Counted from the stretch's first letter, positions 43,332-52,242 are shown. The stretch is 64,000 nucleotides of DNA from Allobosea psychrotolerans (GCF_002917105.1 NZ_PQFZ01000022.1:1-64000), one strand, 5' to 3'. Translations and numbers: made by a program. The notes: generated by a model not told the origin, from the sequence alone.

Positions 43332-45146
43332 ATGTCCCTGTTTGCAATCTATACTCGCGTGCTTGGTGAGCTTGGTCCCGAAAAGCGGCTCGGCCTGATC
43401 TTGGCGCTCGCCAATATCCTGCTCGCGGCAGCGGCTTTTGCCGAGCCGATGCTGTTTGGCGCGCTGATCGACAAGCTGTCGGCCGTGCAGGGCGCCGGCC
43501 AGCGTCTCGCCTGGGGCGACCTCAACGCTTTGATCCTGGCCTGGGTCGGCTTCGGCCTGTTCACCATCGCCGCCAGTGTCTTCGTCTCCCTGCATTCCGA
43601 CCGGCTCGCCCATCGCCGCCGGCTCGCCGTGATGGCGAACTATTTCGAGCACGCGCTGACACTGCCGCTCGCCTACCACACCCAGACCCATTCCGGCCGC
43701 GTGCTCAAGGTGATGCTCGACGGCACCAGCGGCATGTGGGCGCTGTGGCTGTCCTTCTTCCGCGAGCATTGCGCCAGCCTCGTCGCGCTCTTCATCCTGC
43801 TGCCCTTCACGCTGTGGAAGAACTGGCAGCTTGGCCTGCTGCTGATATCGCTTGTCGTGCTCTTCGGCGCGCTGACCGCCTATGTGCTGCGCAAGACCGA
43901 CAAGTTGCAGAGCAATGTCGAGGCCTATCACTCAAACCTCGCCGAACGCGCCTCGGACGCGCTCGGCAATGTGCCGGTGATCCAGAGCTTCACGCGCATC
44001 GAAGCCGAGGTGCGCGGCCTGCGCTCGACCATTGCGAGCCTGCTGGAAGCCCAGCTCCCGGTCCTGTCCTGGTGGGCGATCGCGACAGTGGCGACGCGCG
44101 CCTCGGCGACGCTGACCGTGCTCGCGATCTTCGTCGTCGGCGCCTGGCTCCTGATGCAGGGCCTCACGACCGTCGGCGAGATCGTCACCTTCATGGGCTT
44201 CGCCACCATGCTGGTCGGCCGACTCGAGCAGATCGTCGCCTTCGTGAACTTCATCTTCATGCAGGCGCCCAAGATGCGCGAATTCTTCGAGGTGCTGGAC
44301 ACGCTGCCCGCCGTGCGCGACCTGCCCAGCGCCAAGGATGCCGGGCGCTTGTCGGGGGCGGTCGCCTTCGAGGACGTCTCCTTCTCCTATGACGGCAAGC
44401 GCACGGCCGTGCAGGACGTCTCATTTGCGGTGAAGCCGGGCGAGACCATCGCCATCGTCGGCTCGACCGGTTCGGGCAAATCGACCACGCTTGGCCTGCT
44501 GCACCGGGCCTTCGACCCGCAATCGGGCCGCATCACCGTCGATGGCCTCGACATCCGCGACATCTCGCTTCTGTCGCTGCGCCGCAATATCGGCGTCGTC
44601 TTCCAGGAGCCGATGCTGTTCGCACGCTCGATCCGCGAGAACCTCACCGTCGGCAAGCCCGATGCCACCGACGCCGAGATGATGGAGGCGCTCGACCGCG
44701 CGCAGGCCACCGAGGTAATGGCGCGCCAGCCCGACGGGCTCGACACCCTCGTCGGCGAACGCGGGCGGACCCTCTCGGGCGGCGAGCGCCAGCGTCTGTC
44801 GATCGCGCGCGCCTTGCTCAAGAACCCGCCGATCCTGATTCTCGACGAGGCGACATCGGCGCTCGACGCCGCGACCGAGGTCAAGCTGCAGAAGGCGCTG
44901 GAAGAGGTGATGAAGGGGCGCACCACCTTCGTCATCGCCCACCGCCTCGCCACCATCCGCAATGCCGACCGCATCCTGGTCTTCGAGCAGGGCCAGGTCA
45001 TCGAGATGGGCTCCTTCGAGGAGCTCGTCGCCAAGGGCGGACGTTTCGCCGCGCTGGCGCGGGCGCAGTATCTCGTCGCCGACAAACCCGCGGCGCTGGC
45101 GGAGGAGGCTACTAGCCCGCTGGCGGCCAAGATCACATTCGATTGA
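43332..45146 (+). CDS. ndvA: Cyclic beta-1,2-glucan exporter (NdvA/ChvA-type ABC transporter)
   Basis: This 604-residue fused permease-ATPase carries six membrane helices in its N-terminal half. The C-terminal ATPase has Walker A GSTGSGKST (about 376-384), signature LSGGERQR (near 481) and Walker B ILILDEA (near 502). The N-terminal segment SLFAIYTRVLGELGPEKRLG and overall length are typical of NdvA/ChvA. In rhizobia and Agrobacterium this exporter moves cyclic beta-1,2-glucan into the periplasm for osmoadaptation and host interaction. The glucan synthase gene (ndvB/chvB) is not in the window. It starts in a short divergent promoter shared with motA. Confidence 0.94.
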   Translation: MSLFAIYTRVLGELGPEKRLGLILALANILLAAAAFAEPMLFGALIDKLSAVQGAGQRLAWGDLNALILAWVGFGLFTIAASVFVSLHSDRLAHRRRLAVMANYFEHALTLPLAYHTQTHSGRVLKVMLDGTSGMWALWLSFFREHCASLVALFILLPFTLWKNWQLGLLLISLVVLFGALTAYVLRKTDKLQSNVEAYHSNLAERASDALGNVPVIQSFTRIEAEVRGLRSTIASLLEAQLPVLSWWAIATVATRASATLTVLAIFVVGAWLLMQGLTTVGEIVTFMGFATMLVGRLEQIVAFVNFIFMQAPKMREFFEVLDTLPAVRDLPSAKDAGRLSGAVAFEDVSFSYDGKRTAVQDVSFAVKPGETIAIVGSTGSGKSTTLGLLHRAFDPQSGRITVDGLDIRDISLLSLRRNIGVVFQEPMLFARSIRENLTVGKPDATDAEMMEALDRAQATEVMARQPDGLDTLVGERGRTLSGGERQRLSIARALLKNPPILILDEATSALDAATEVKLQKALEEVMKGRTTFVIAHRLATIRNADRILVFEQGQVIEMGSFEELVAKGGRFAALARAQYLVADKPAALAEEATSPLAAKITFD

Positions 45147-45293
45147 GGCGAACGCCTCGCCTCGATCTTGCATCGTTCTCGGTGCGGCAAACAGGCGAGC
45201 AAGATGCCATCCTAGTGCGGTAAGCTGAGGCAGGTTGCCCTGGCGGCCTGTTTCCGCACGCCCTTTTCAAGCCAATCATTTCGGGACGGCCCC

Positions 45294-46430
45294 TTGAACA
45301 CCATGATCCTCCGCCTCGCCTGCGCCTGGGCGACCGTTGCCGCTTTCCTGCTCTTCGGAGGCAGCCTGCTCGGCCAGCTCGGCGCGCCGCTGGCGTCTGC
45401 AGCGATCTTCCTGTGGCTGCTGGGGATCATCATCTGGGCGGCGTTCGGTGTGGTTCACGAGGCGGAGATCCTGGCCGGCCGGCTCGGCGAGCCTTTCGGG
45501 ACGCTGATCCTGACGCTCTCGATCGTGATCATCGAGGTGGCGCTGATCTCGGCTGTGATGCTTGGGGCCAAGGGCGCGCCGACGCTGGGGCGCGACACCA
45601 TGTTCGCGGTGCTGATGATCGTGCTCAACGGTGTGGTCGGCATCGGCCTGCTGGTGGGCGGCCGACGCCATTTCGCGCAGAGCTACAATCTGAAAGGCGC
45701 GTCTTCTTATCTCGCGGTGATCATTCCCCTGACCGTGATCCCGCTTATGCTGCCGAATTTCACGACATCGACCAGCAACGGCACGCTGACGACGCTGCAA
45801 TCGGTCTCTTTCTCGCTGTTCACCATCGCGCTCTACGGCGCCTTCCTCGTGCTCCAGACCGGGCGCCACCGCTCCTTTTTCCAGGAGCCGACGCGCGAGC
45901 AGGGGCCGCTGCCTCGTACCGCCATGCCCGGCGATGACGAGCCCAGCGAGGACGACCACGGCCATGACGATCCAGGCGGCACGACCGCGAAGCATGTCGT
46001 CCTGCTGCTCGCCAACATCCTGCCGATCGTCATCCTGGCGAAGAGCCTCGCGGCGGTGCTGGATTTCGGCATCATCAAACTCGGGGCTCCCGTCGCGCTT
46101 GGCGGTATCCTGATCGCCATGGTGGTGTTCACGCCGGAATGCATCGCGGCGCTGCGGGCGATCAGCGCCAACCAGCTCCAGCGCGCGATCAATCTGTGCC
46201 TCGGCGCGGCGGCCTCGACGCTCGGCCTGACCGTGCCGGCCGTACTCGCGATCGGCCTGTTGACGGGGCAGGAAGTCGTGCTCGGCTTGTCGGGAAGCAA
46301 TATGGTCATCCTGGCGATGACGCTGCTGCTCTCGACGCTGACCTTCACCGGCACGCGCACGACAATGCTGGAGGGCGCGGTGCATCTCGCGGTGTTCTTC
46401 GTGTTTTTAGTGCTGGTGTTCAGCCCATGA
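45294..46430 (+). CDS. chaA: ChaA-type calcium (sodium)/proton antiporter
   Basis: This 378-residue inner-membrane protein has two repeats of about five segments, each with the cation-exchanger acidic motif (HEAEILAGRLGEPFGT and FTPECIAALRAISANQLQRAINLCLGAAASTLGLTVP). Between the repeats lies an acidic, His-rich cytoplasmic loop (about 215-240). ChaA proteins exchange Ca2+, Na+ or K+ for H+. The start may be TTG 45294, preceded by a GGACGG-like site, or the ATG three codons later (45303). It follows ndvA by 147 bases with no clear terminator between them. Confidence 0.85.
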   Translation: MNTMILRLACAWATVAAFLLFGGSLLGQLGAPLASAAIFLWLLGIIIWAAFGVVHEAEILAGRLGEPFGTLILTLSIVIIEVALISAVMLGAKGAPTLGRDTMFAVLMIVLNGVVGIGLLVGGRRHFAQSYNLKGASSYLAVIIPLTVIPLMLPNFTTSTSNGTLTTLQSVSFSLFTIALYGAFLVLQTGRHRSFFQEPTREQGPLPRTAMPGDDEPSEDDHGHDDPGGTTAKHVVLLLANILPIVILAKSLAAVLDFGIIKLGAPVALGGILIAMVVFTPECIAALRAISANQLQRAINLCLGAAASTLGLTVPAVLAIGLLTGQEVVLGLSGSNMVILAMTLLLSTLTFTGTRTTMLEGAVHLAVFFVFLVLVFSP

Positions 46431-46530
46431 GCAGCGCCGCGATGACCTGAGAGGTAATCGACCCTATGCCCTCGACAGGGCAACGTCCTCTGGAGAAATC
46501 GGCCGTTCCGGCCCGAACAGGGAGACGACC

Positions 46531-46860
46531 ATGACAGCCTACGCCATCTGCCATCTGCGCAATGTCGAATTGGGAGCCGACATCGTCGACTATATCCGGA
46601 GGATCGACGCGACGCTTGCGCCTTTCAGCGGACATTTCCTCATTCACGGCGCAACGCCGGAGATCGTCGAAGGGCCCTGGCCGGGCGACCTCGTCATGAT
46701 CGCTTTTCCCGACATGGAGGCAGCGCGCGGCTGGTACGCTTCGCCCGCCTACCAGGAGATCCTGCCGTTGAGGACGAGGAATTCGACAAGCGTCACCATG
46801 CTGGTCGACGGTGTGCCCGAGGGCTACAAGGCGACGCAGGTGCTGGCCAAGCTCAGCTGA
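46531..46860 (+). CDS. DUF1330 family protein
   Basis: This 109-residue ferredoxin-like-fold protein of the DUF1330 family has the conserved YRRIDATLAPFSGHFLIHG and GDLVMIAFPDMEAARGWYASPAYQEILPLR motifs. The family includes dimeric alpha-beta barrel proteins with unknown substrates. ATG 46531 has GGGAGACGACC upstream. It is convergent with aroB with 9 bases between the stops. Confidence 0.88.
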   Translation: MTAYAICHLRNVELGADIVDYIRRIDATLAPFSGHFLIHGATPEIVEGPWPGDLVMIAFPDMEAARGWYASPAYQEILPLRTRNSTSVTMLVDGVPEGYKATQVLAKLS

Positions 46861-46869
46861 GCCAACCGC

Positions 46870-48024
46870 TCAGGCCGCCTTGCCGTTCACCAAAAGCTCG
46901 GTCTCGACGAACGACTTGACCTCCCCGGCCGCAACGCCCGGCGCGATGAAGCTTTTGCCGATGCCATGCGCCAGGATGAAGGTCATGGCGCCGCGCTTGA
47001 CCTTCTTGTCCTGCGCCATCGCCGTCACGATCTCGTCGGCGCTGCCCGCCCCGCCCGGCACCTGCTGGAGCCGGCTCGGGAGCCCGACCTGGTCGAGATG
47101 GCGGGCGACGCGGACCGCGTCCTGGCCGGAGCACAACCCCAGGCGCTGCGAGAAGCGGAAGGCGAGCGCAAGCCCGATCGCAACCGCCTCGCCATGGACG
47201 AGACGCGTCGAATCGTAATGCGTCAGCCGTTCCAGCGCATGGGCGAAGGTGTGGCCGAGATTGAGCAGGGCCCGATCCCCCTCCTCGCGCTCGTCACGCG
47301 CGACGATGGCAGCCTTGGCCCGACAGGCGACCGCCACCGCATGGTCGCGCTCGGGCCCGCCGGTGATGATCCGGCTCCAATTGGTCTCGCACCAGTCGAA
47401 GAAGCCGGCATCGTCGATCAGCCCGTATTTGACCACCTCGGCATAGCCGGCCTTGAACTCGCGCTCGCTCAGCGTGTCGAGCAAGGCGGTGTCGGCGATG
47501 ACCAGCGCGGGCTGGTGGAAGGCACCGATCAGGTTCTTGCCATGGGTGGAGTTGATCCCGGTCTTGCCGCCGACGGAGGAATCGACCTGGGCCAGGAGGC
47601 TTGTCGGAATCTGGATGAAGCGCACGCCGCGCCGCAGCACCGCGGCCGCAAAGCCGGTGAGATCGCCGACGACGCCGCCGCCTAGCGCGATGACGAGATC
47701 CTGGCGCTCGATCTTGGCCGCCAGCAGCGCCTCGCAGAGCTCGATCAGCCTTGCATAGGATTTCGAGGCTTCGCCCGGTGGGATCACGATGCGGGTCGCC
47801 GCGATCCCCTCCTGGTGCAGACAGGCCTCGAAAGCCGGGGCATGCAATTCCGCGACATGCGCATCGGTCACCAGCGCCGCCTTCGCGCCCGGTGCGAGCC
47901 GCGCGATCAGGGCCGCTGCCTCGCAAAGCTGGTGCCGGCCGATATGGATATCGTAGGAGCGGCCTTCGAGCGCGACCGGGACGATGATCCGCCCCCCTGG
48001 GCTTTCTTGAGCTGGAATAGTCAT
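46870..48024 (-). CDS. aroB: 3-dehydroquinate synthase
   Basis: This 384-residue enzyme converts DAHP to 3-dehydroquinate, the second step of the shikimate pathway, using NAD and a divalent metal. The NAD loop GGGVVGD is at about 114-120, DSSVGGKTGIN (substrate and NAD contact) at about 147-157, and the metal ligands are in HGKNLIGAF, AEVVKYG and the His-rich GHTFAHALE. The length is standard. It overlaps aroK by 4 bases, a pairing common in proteobacteria. Confidence 0.96.
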   Translation of the reverse strand: MTIPAQESPGGRIIVPVALEGRSYDIHIGRHQLCEAAALIARLAPGAKAALVTDAHVAELHAPAFEACLHQEGIAATRIVIPPGEASKSYARLIELCEALLAAKIERQDLVIALGGGVVGDLTGFAAAVLRRGVRFIQIPTSLLAQVDSSVGGKTGINSTHGKNLIGAFHQPALVIADTALLDTLSEREFKAGYAEVVKYGLIDDAGFFDWCETNWSRIITGGPERDHAVAVACRAKAAIVARDEREEGDRALLNLGHTFAHALERLTHYDSTRLVHGEAVAIGLALAFRFSQRLGLCSGQDAVRVARHLDQVGLPSRLQQVPGGAGSADEIVTAMAQDKKVKRGAMTFILAHGIGKSFIAPGVAAGEVKSFVETELLVNGKAA

Positions 48025-48644
48025 AATTCTTGCAACCCGGATGGCGGCGGCCGCAGATGTTGACCCAGCGCCGCGACGACATCCTCGACCACGACGTCGA
48101 GGGGATCGTCGCGCGAGATCAAGGTCAGGTCGGCCAGCGCATAGACCGGCTCGCGCTCGGTCAGCATCCGGCGCAGCGTCGCGTCGGGGTCGGCGGTCTG
48201 CAGCAATGGCCGGTTCGAGCGCTTGCGGACGCGGCGCATCAGCACCTCGGGCTCGGCCTTGAGCCAGACCGAGATGCCGAGCTTGGCGATGCGCTCGCGC
48301 GTCTCGGCATTCATATAGGCGCCGCCGCCCGTCGCCAGCACGAGCGGCGCGCGCGTGGTCAGGATACGGCCGATCACCCGCCGCTCGCCGTCGCGGAACT
48401 CGGTTTCGCCGCGCTGGGCGAAAATCTCGGGGATGCTCATGCCCGCCGCCGTCTCGATCTCGGTATCGGCATCGACGAAGGGCAAACCGAGCCTGGTCGC
48501 CAACCGTCGGCCGACCGCACTCTTGCCCGAGCCCATCATGCCGACTAGCACGATCGCGCGCTGGCCCAATGCCGCGCGCAAATCTTCGCGATCCACACGT
48601 AGACCCTTGCTATCTCGTTGGTCGAGCGTCTCGACAATCATCAT
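48021..48644 (-). CDS. aroK: Shikimate kinase
   Basis: This 207-residue NMP-kinase-fold enzyme phosphorylates shikimate in aromatic amino-acid synthesis. The P-loop GMMGSGKSAVG is at about residues 35-45, the shikimate-binding residues are in FVDADTEIE and FRDGE, the lid is RSNRPLL, and GGGAYMN binds substrate. It has a C-terminal tail slightly longer than in the E. coli enzyme. It is the first gene of the aroK-aroB operon. Two ATGs overlap at its start (MM); the upstream one was taken. Confidence 0.95.
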   Translation of the reverse strand: MMIVETLDQRDSKGLRVDREDLRAALGQRAIVLVGMMGSGKSAVGRRLATRLGLPFVDADTEIETAAGMSIPEIFAQRGETEFRDGERRVIGRILTTRAPLVLATGGGAYMNAETRERIAKLGISVWLKAEPEVLMRRVRKRSNRPLLQTADPDATLRRMLTEREPVYALADLTLISRDDPLDVVVEDVVAALGQHLRPPPSGLQEL

Positions 48645-48812
48645 TCTGGCATTTCCTCAACGCCCGTTTAGCATGAGCGATCACGCGCCGTCATGCCCTC
48701 ACGAAACCTTGCCCTCCCCGCAGTCTCGCGCCGGCCCTTGCGCCTTCCCCGCCGCTTCGGGAATAACCGATCAGTCCTGATTCCGGGCCAGAACTTCGAG
48801 GGCCGCCACACC

Positions 48813-48959
48813 GTGCCGACGCTGTTCAGATTCATCGCCTTTCTCGCCATTCTCGGCGGGCTGATCTTCGGCGGCATGGTCGCGCTGGTGACCTTCGTCC
48901 AGCCCGAACCGCGCGAGATCGTCGAGATCGTGCCGCCAGCCAAGCTGCAGCCGCGATGA
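48813..48959 (+). CDS. Small single-pass membrane protein upstream of xerD
   Basis: This 48-residue protein has one clear membrane helix (about residues 6-27: FRFIAFLAILGGLIFGGMVALV) and a short polar tail rich in Glu and Pro. GTG 48813 follows GAGGG at 9 bases; an open frame to 48693 looks like upstream DNA. Its stop overlaps the xerD start by 4 bases, so it is coupled to that gene. Equivalent tiny proteins before xerD are common in Rhizobiales, from recollection, and have no known function. Confidence 0.75.
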   Translation: MPTLFRFIAFLAILGGLIFGGMVALVTFVQPEPREIVEIVPPAKLQPR

Positions 48960-49885
48960 GCCGCGAGGGCCGCGCAAGGCTGAAGGCCTTCCTCGACATG
49001 CTGGCGGCCGAGCGCGGCGCGGCCGGCAATACGCTGGAAGCCTATGAGCGCGACATCGACGACTACCTGGAATGGCTCGGCGGCAAGGCGCTGGGCGATC
49101 TTGCGGCGGACGATATCCGCGGCTGGCTCGGCGACATCGCCGCGCGCGGCCTCAAGGCGTCCTCGGCCGCGCGCAAGCTCTCGGCCGTGCGCCAGTTCCA
49201 TCGCTTTCTCTACACCGAGGGGCTCTTGCCCAACGACCCCTCGGCCGCCATCGAAGGCCCGAGGCAGGGCCGTCCCCTACCGAAAGTGGTCTCCGTCGCT
49301 GATGTCGACCAGTTGATCGAGACGGCGCGGCTGGCGAGCGAACGCGACGGCTTGTCGAAGCCCGCCCGCCTGAAGGCGCTGCGGATGCGCTGCCTGATCG
49401 AACTGCTCTACGCCACGGGCCTGCGCGTCTCGGAGCTGATCGCATTGCCGCTTTCGGCCGCGACCACGCGCGAACGCTTCCTGGTGGTGCGCGGCAAGGG
49501 CGACAAGGACCGGCTGGTGCCATTGAACGAAGCCGCGCGCGAGGCCGGGCTCGCCTATCTCGAGGCGCTGCGCCAGGCGGGCGGGGCCGACAGCCGCTGG
49601 CTTTTCCCCTCCGATGGCGAAAGCGGGCACCTGACCCGCCAGGCCTTCGCCCGCGATCTCAAATCGCTTGCCGCGGCGGCCGGGCTCTCACCCGCTGCCT
49701 TGAGCCCGCATGTGCTGCGCCACGCCTTTGCCAGCCACCTCCTGCAGAACGGCGCCGATCTGCGCGTCGTGCAGGAACTGCTCGGCCATGCCGATATCGC
49801 CACCACCCAGATCTACACCCATGTCCTCGACGAGCGGCTGAAAAGCATGGTCCGCGACCTGCACCCGCTCGCCGACGAGAGCTAG
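48956..49885 (+). CDS. xerD: Tyrosine recombinase XerD
   Basis: This 309-residue site-specific recombinase resolves chromosome dimers at dif together with XerC. It has an N-terminal core-binding domain (residues 5-90) and a C-terminal catalytic domain with R157, K181, H252, R255, H278 and the nucleophile Y287 (TQIYTH). All active-site residues are intact. The gene ends at 49885, and a sequence resembling an insertion-sequence end begins with the next base. In other Rhizobiales accA is remembered as following xerD; here it does not. Confidence 0.94.
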   Translation: MSREGRARLKAFLDMLAAERGAAGNTLEAYERDIDDYLEWLGGKALGDLAADDIRGWLGDIAARGLKASSAARKLSAVRQFHRFLYTEGLLPNDPSAAIEGPRQGRPLPKVVSVADVDQLIETARLASERDGLSKPARLKALRMRCLIELLYATGLRVSELIALPLSAATTRERFLVVRGKGDKDRLVPLNEAAREAGLAYLEALRQAGGADSRWLFPSDGESGHLTRQAFARDLKSLAAAAGLSPAALSPHVLRHAFASHLLQNGADLRVVQELLGHADIATTQIYTHVLDERLKSMVRDLHPLADES

Positions 49886-49960
49886 TGTCAGATCTCACGA
49901 AGTTTGAGCCTGTCTCACAAGGTTTGAGGCCGGCCGACCCCGAATCTCATGAAGGTTGAG
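49886..49960. mobile_element. Insertion-sequence end remnant (IS21-like, tentative)
   Basis: Starting directly after the xerD stop are TGTCAGATCTCACG and three related 16-base units, TCTCACGAAGTTTGAG (49893), TCTCACAAGGTTTGAG (49913) and TCTCATGAAGGTTGAG (49945), each a CTCA/TGAG imperfect palindrome. Multiple repeated units at a TG-starting end are typical of IS21-type elements. No transposase gene remains in the window. The family call is uncertain. Confidence 0.5.
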
Positions 49961-49962
49961 CT

Positions 49963-50355
49963 ACATCACGCAGAGCAGCGTGACGTCCCGCTACGCTCTC
50001 GGGCCAAAGAGCTATCTGCTGGGCCGCCTTGCGCCGGGGGGGGGGCGACGATGGCGCGGTGGCGGCCAATGGGCCGATGCGCGAGGCCCGCGACCGGCTC
50101 GGTCTGACGACGGTGCTCACGTCATGAACGGCGCTCTGGTCCTGAAGACCGTCCAAGGCACCACGCCGATTGCCATCGACGCGCGAGCCGGGAGCGAGCT
50201 GTCCATGCACGCGTCGGCGCAGGGCTACGTCGCATTGGCTTTCGTCCCGAGATCGCATCGCGAACGCATTTTGCGTCAGCCGCTCGTGGCACTGACTCCC
50301 CATTCGATCACGGAGCCAAGCAAGCTCGAAGGCAATCGCGGCTTTGCGCTGCCCG
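49963..50355 (+). pseudogene. Decayed IclR-family regulator gene
   Basis: Translated fragments match IclR proteins in order: SRYALGPKSYLLGRLAPG (end of the DNA-binding part), AANGPMREARDRLGLTTVL in another frame, then MNGALVLKTVQGTTPIA through HASAQGYVALAFVPRSHRERILRQPLVALTPHSI in the first frame. The frame changes at a run of ten G (50036-50045) and again near 50120. The HTH start is missing upstream, where the IS-like remnant lies, and the C-terminal end is cut off at about 50355. The gene is therefore non-functional. Confidence 0.7.
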
Positions 50356-50377
50356 GTCTGGGCAACGGGCACGCGAT

Positions 50378-51067
50378 TCAATCAGTCCCATCTCCCTCGG
50401 CAAAGCGGCGGAGCGCTGCGGGATCGGTGATGTGGATGGAGCGGTAGGTGTTGGTCAGCCATCCCGCCGCAGAGAAGCGCTTGAGCGCGGCGTTGACCTG
50501 CTTGCGGGAGGCATTGGCCATCACCCCCACCTCGCTCTGGGTCAGCGGGATCGGAACCTCTCCGATCCATGTGGTGCGCTGAAGGACCGAGGCGACCCGC
50601 CTGTCCACGTCGGGTCTTTGGAGATCGTCGATCACGCGGAATAAAACCTCGACCGTCATCATCAGCAAGAGCGCGACATGGTGCACGACCATCGGATCGC
50701 GCGCCGCCATCTGATCCATCGCGTCGAGGGGAAGGTATAGCATCGTCGTTTCGACGACGGCGCGGATCTCTGCCCGCCGAGGCTTTCGCGTAAGGAAGCA
50801 ACCTTCGCCGGTCCAGTGGCCCGGAACACCCAGAAGAATCAGGCGCGGCGTGGCGCCGCTCTGAGCAAAGCTGATGCTAACGGTGCCTGTTACTAGCCCG
50901 TAAATTCCCCCTGCGGGATCGTCGAGGCGAAATACTCTGTCGCCCGGCGCGAAGCGCAGCAACACCGAGCGCTGCAGCACCTCGGTCCGGAACGCTTCCG
51001 GCAACAATGGTAGCCAGCCACGCTCGCTCATGATCTCCTCGGCGCGGGCCCTGCTGACTTGCTTCAC
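50378..51067 (-). CDS. Crp/Fnr-family transcriptional regulator
   Basis: This 229-residue regulator has a cNMP-like barrel (about residues 20-120), an acid-rich dimerisation helix and a winged helix (about 170-215, with LTQSEVGVMANASRKQVNAALKRFS). It has no N-terminal Fnr cysteines. GTG 51067 was chosen because GGAG precedes it by 6 bases; an ATG at 51031 is the alternative. It is divergent from the outer-membrane-protein gene, and perfect inverted repeats lie 14-50 bases upstream of its start. It is probably the local regulator of the cassette at 51457-55026. Confidence 0.88.
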   Translation of the reverse strand: MKQVSRARAEEIMSERGWLPLLPEAFRTEVLQRSVLLRFAPGDRVFRLDDPAGGIYGLVTGTVSISFAQSGATPRLILLGVPGHWTGEGCFLTRKPRRAEIRAVVETTMLYLPLDAMDQMAARDPMVVHHVALLLMMTVEVLFRVIDDLQRPDVDRRVASVLQRTTWIGEVPIPLTQSEVGVMANASRKQVNAALKRFSAAGWLTNTYRSIHITDPAALRRFAEGDGTD

Positions 51068-51080
51068 GTAAAGCTCCAAC

Positions 51081-51117
51081 TTTGTCCGATTCCGGACAAA
51101 TACGCTTCTCCAAGCGT
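51081..51117. promoter_or_regulatory. Two inverted repeats in the divergent promoter of the Crp/Fnr gene
   Basis: Repeat 1 is TTTGTCCG (51081-51088) with CGGACAAA (51093-51100), separated by 4 bases. Repeat 2 is ACGCTT (51102-51107) with AAGCGT (51112-51117), also 4 bases apart. On the minus strand a TATAAA-like box lies just upstream of them. Their position 14 bases from the start codon fits autoregulation by the encoded factor. Confidence 0.65.
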
Positions 51118-51251
51118 TTATAGTAGCCGCGTTACGCCGCCACTTCCTTATTCCCACTCCTACGCAAGCTGGATGGGATTGGACAACTGGCGCGCGACGA
51201 GATGGCGCTCGGAGGCGGTGATATGGTCCGCGGCTTTGGGAAGAAAGATGA

Positions 51252-51276
51252 CGCGATCCCTCATAATGGGATCGCG
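51252..51276. repeat. Hairpin upstream of the outer-membrane-protein gene
   Basis: CGCGATCCC (51252-51260) pairs with GGGATCGCG (51268-51276) around TCATAAT, a 9-bp perfect stem about 180 bases before the ATG at 51457. There is no T-tract. It may be part of a 5' leader or an operator; the rest of the 390-base divergent region shows no other gene. Confidence 0.5.
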
Positions 51277-51456
51277 CGGGAGGCATCGTCGCGCGGTCTG
51301 TCTGAAACCGTCTTTGCCGATCCGGTGGTTGGAGGCCGCGCTCGGCTGACGACCAGCACGCTGACCGCCATCATCCTCCCGGCGACGAATGAGCTCATCG
51401 CGGTGACCGGGCACTGCCGGTCGTTTCCTCCGGACCGACGGAAAGGAAGCAAGGTC

Positions 51457-52242
51457 ATGAAGCGGCTTCTCGCCCTCGTGACGATTCTGGGCGGCGTGCT
51501 GCCCGTTCAGGCAGCAGAGCCGTTTCCCGTTGCACAGCGAGCAGCTTCATTCGCCACGGCTGGCGGCCCGACCTTTTCCTTCACCGGTTATGGCTGGGCC
51601 TCGGCTCTGCACGGGCGCGCCTCGACTCTGCCACCGCTGCCGGCGGCCAAGGTCGATCTCAGCTTCCCGGACATCCTGAAGGACTTCAACGGCGGCTTGA
51701 TGGGCGTCGCCGAGATGCGGCTCGGCAACTGGGGCTTTATCGCCGACGCCATGTTCAGTCAGGTGACCTCGGGGGCTGCCCTGCCCGGGCCATACTTCTC
51801 CAGCGTGAAACTGCGCTCGCAGACGCTCACGCTGCAAGCCACTGCCCTGTATCGGCTCTACAGTGATGCCAGCTTCGATTTCGACCTCGGTGCGGGGCTG
51901 CGCTTCTGGAATCTCGATAACCGTCTGAAGATCGGCCCGGGCGCTTTGAATTTCGCCATCGAACATTCCGAAGCGGAGAACTGGCTCGACCCGGTGCTGG
52001 CCGCCCGGCTGATCGCTCGCCTCGGCGGGCCTTGGAGCGTGACCCTGATCGGAGACGTCGGGGGCTTCGATGTGGGCTCGCGGTTGACCTGGCAGGCGCT
52101 CGGGACGGTGAACTACCGCTGGAACGAGAACTGGGTGTTCCACGCCGGTTACCGGGCCCTTCATGTCGACTACAGCAAGGGCCGCTTCCTCTACGACACG
52201 ACCATGCACGGCCCGATCCTGGCCACGACCTATCGGTTCTGA
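51457..52242 (+). CDS. Outer-membrane beta-barrel protein
   Basis: This 261-residue protein has a signal peptide (MKRLLALVTILGGVLPVQA) and a mature part of alternating aromatic strands (FSFTGYGWAS, WGFIADAMFSQV, SFDFDLGAGLRFW, NWVFHAGYRALHVDY) ending in ILATTYRF, a typical barrel C-terminus with a final Phe. No known porin family could be assigned. The start ATG follows AAGGAAG. It leads a run of four same-strand genes with short gaps, all probably under the divergent Crp/Fnr control region. Confidence 0.8.
   Translation: MKRLLALVTILGGVLPVQAAEPFPVAQRAASFATAGGPTFSFTGYGWASALHGRASTLPPLPAAKVDLSFPDILKDFNGGLMGVAEMRLGNWGFIADAMFSQVTSGAALPGPYFSSVKLRSQTLTLQATALYRLYSDASFDFDLGAGLRFWNLDNRLKIGPGALNFAIEHSEAENWLDPVLAARLIARLGGPWSVTLIGDVGGFDVGSRLTWQALGTVNYRWNENWVFHAGYRALHVDYSKGRFLYDTTMHGPILATTYRF

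Noticed and set aside
49886..49960. A CRISPR array suggested by three 16-base repeats
   Set aside because: Only three diverged units with unequal spacers of 4 and 16 bases, each an imperfect palindrome. This fits an insertion-sequence end, and no cas genes are near.
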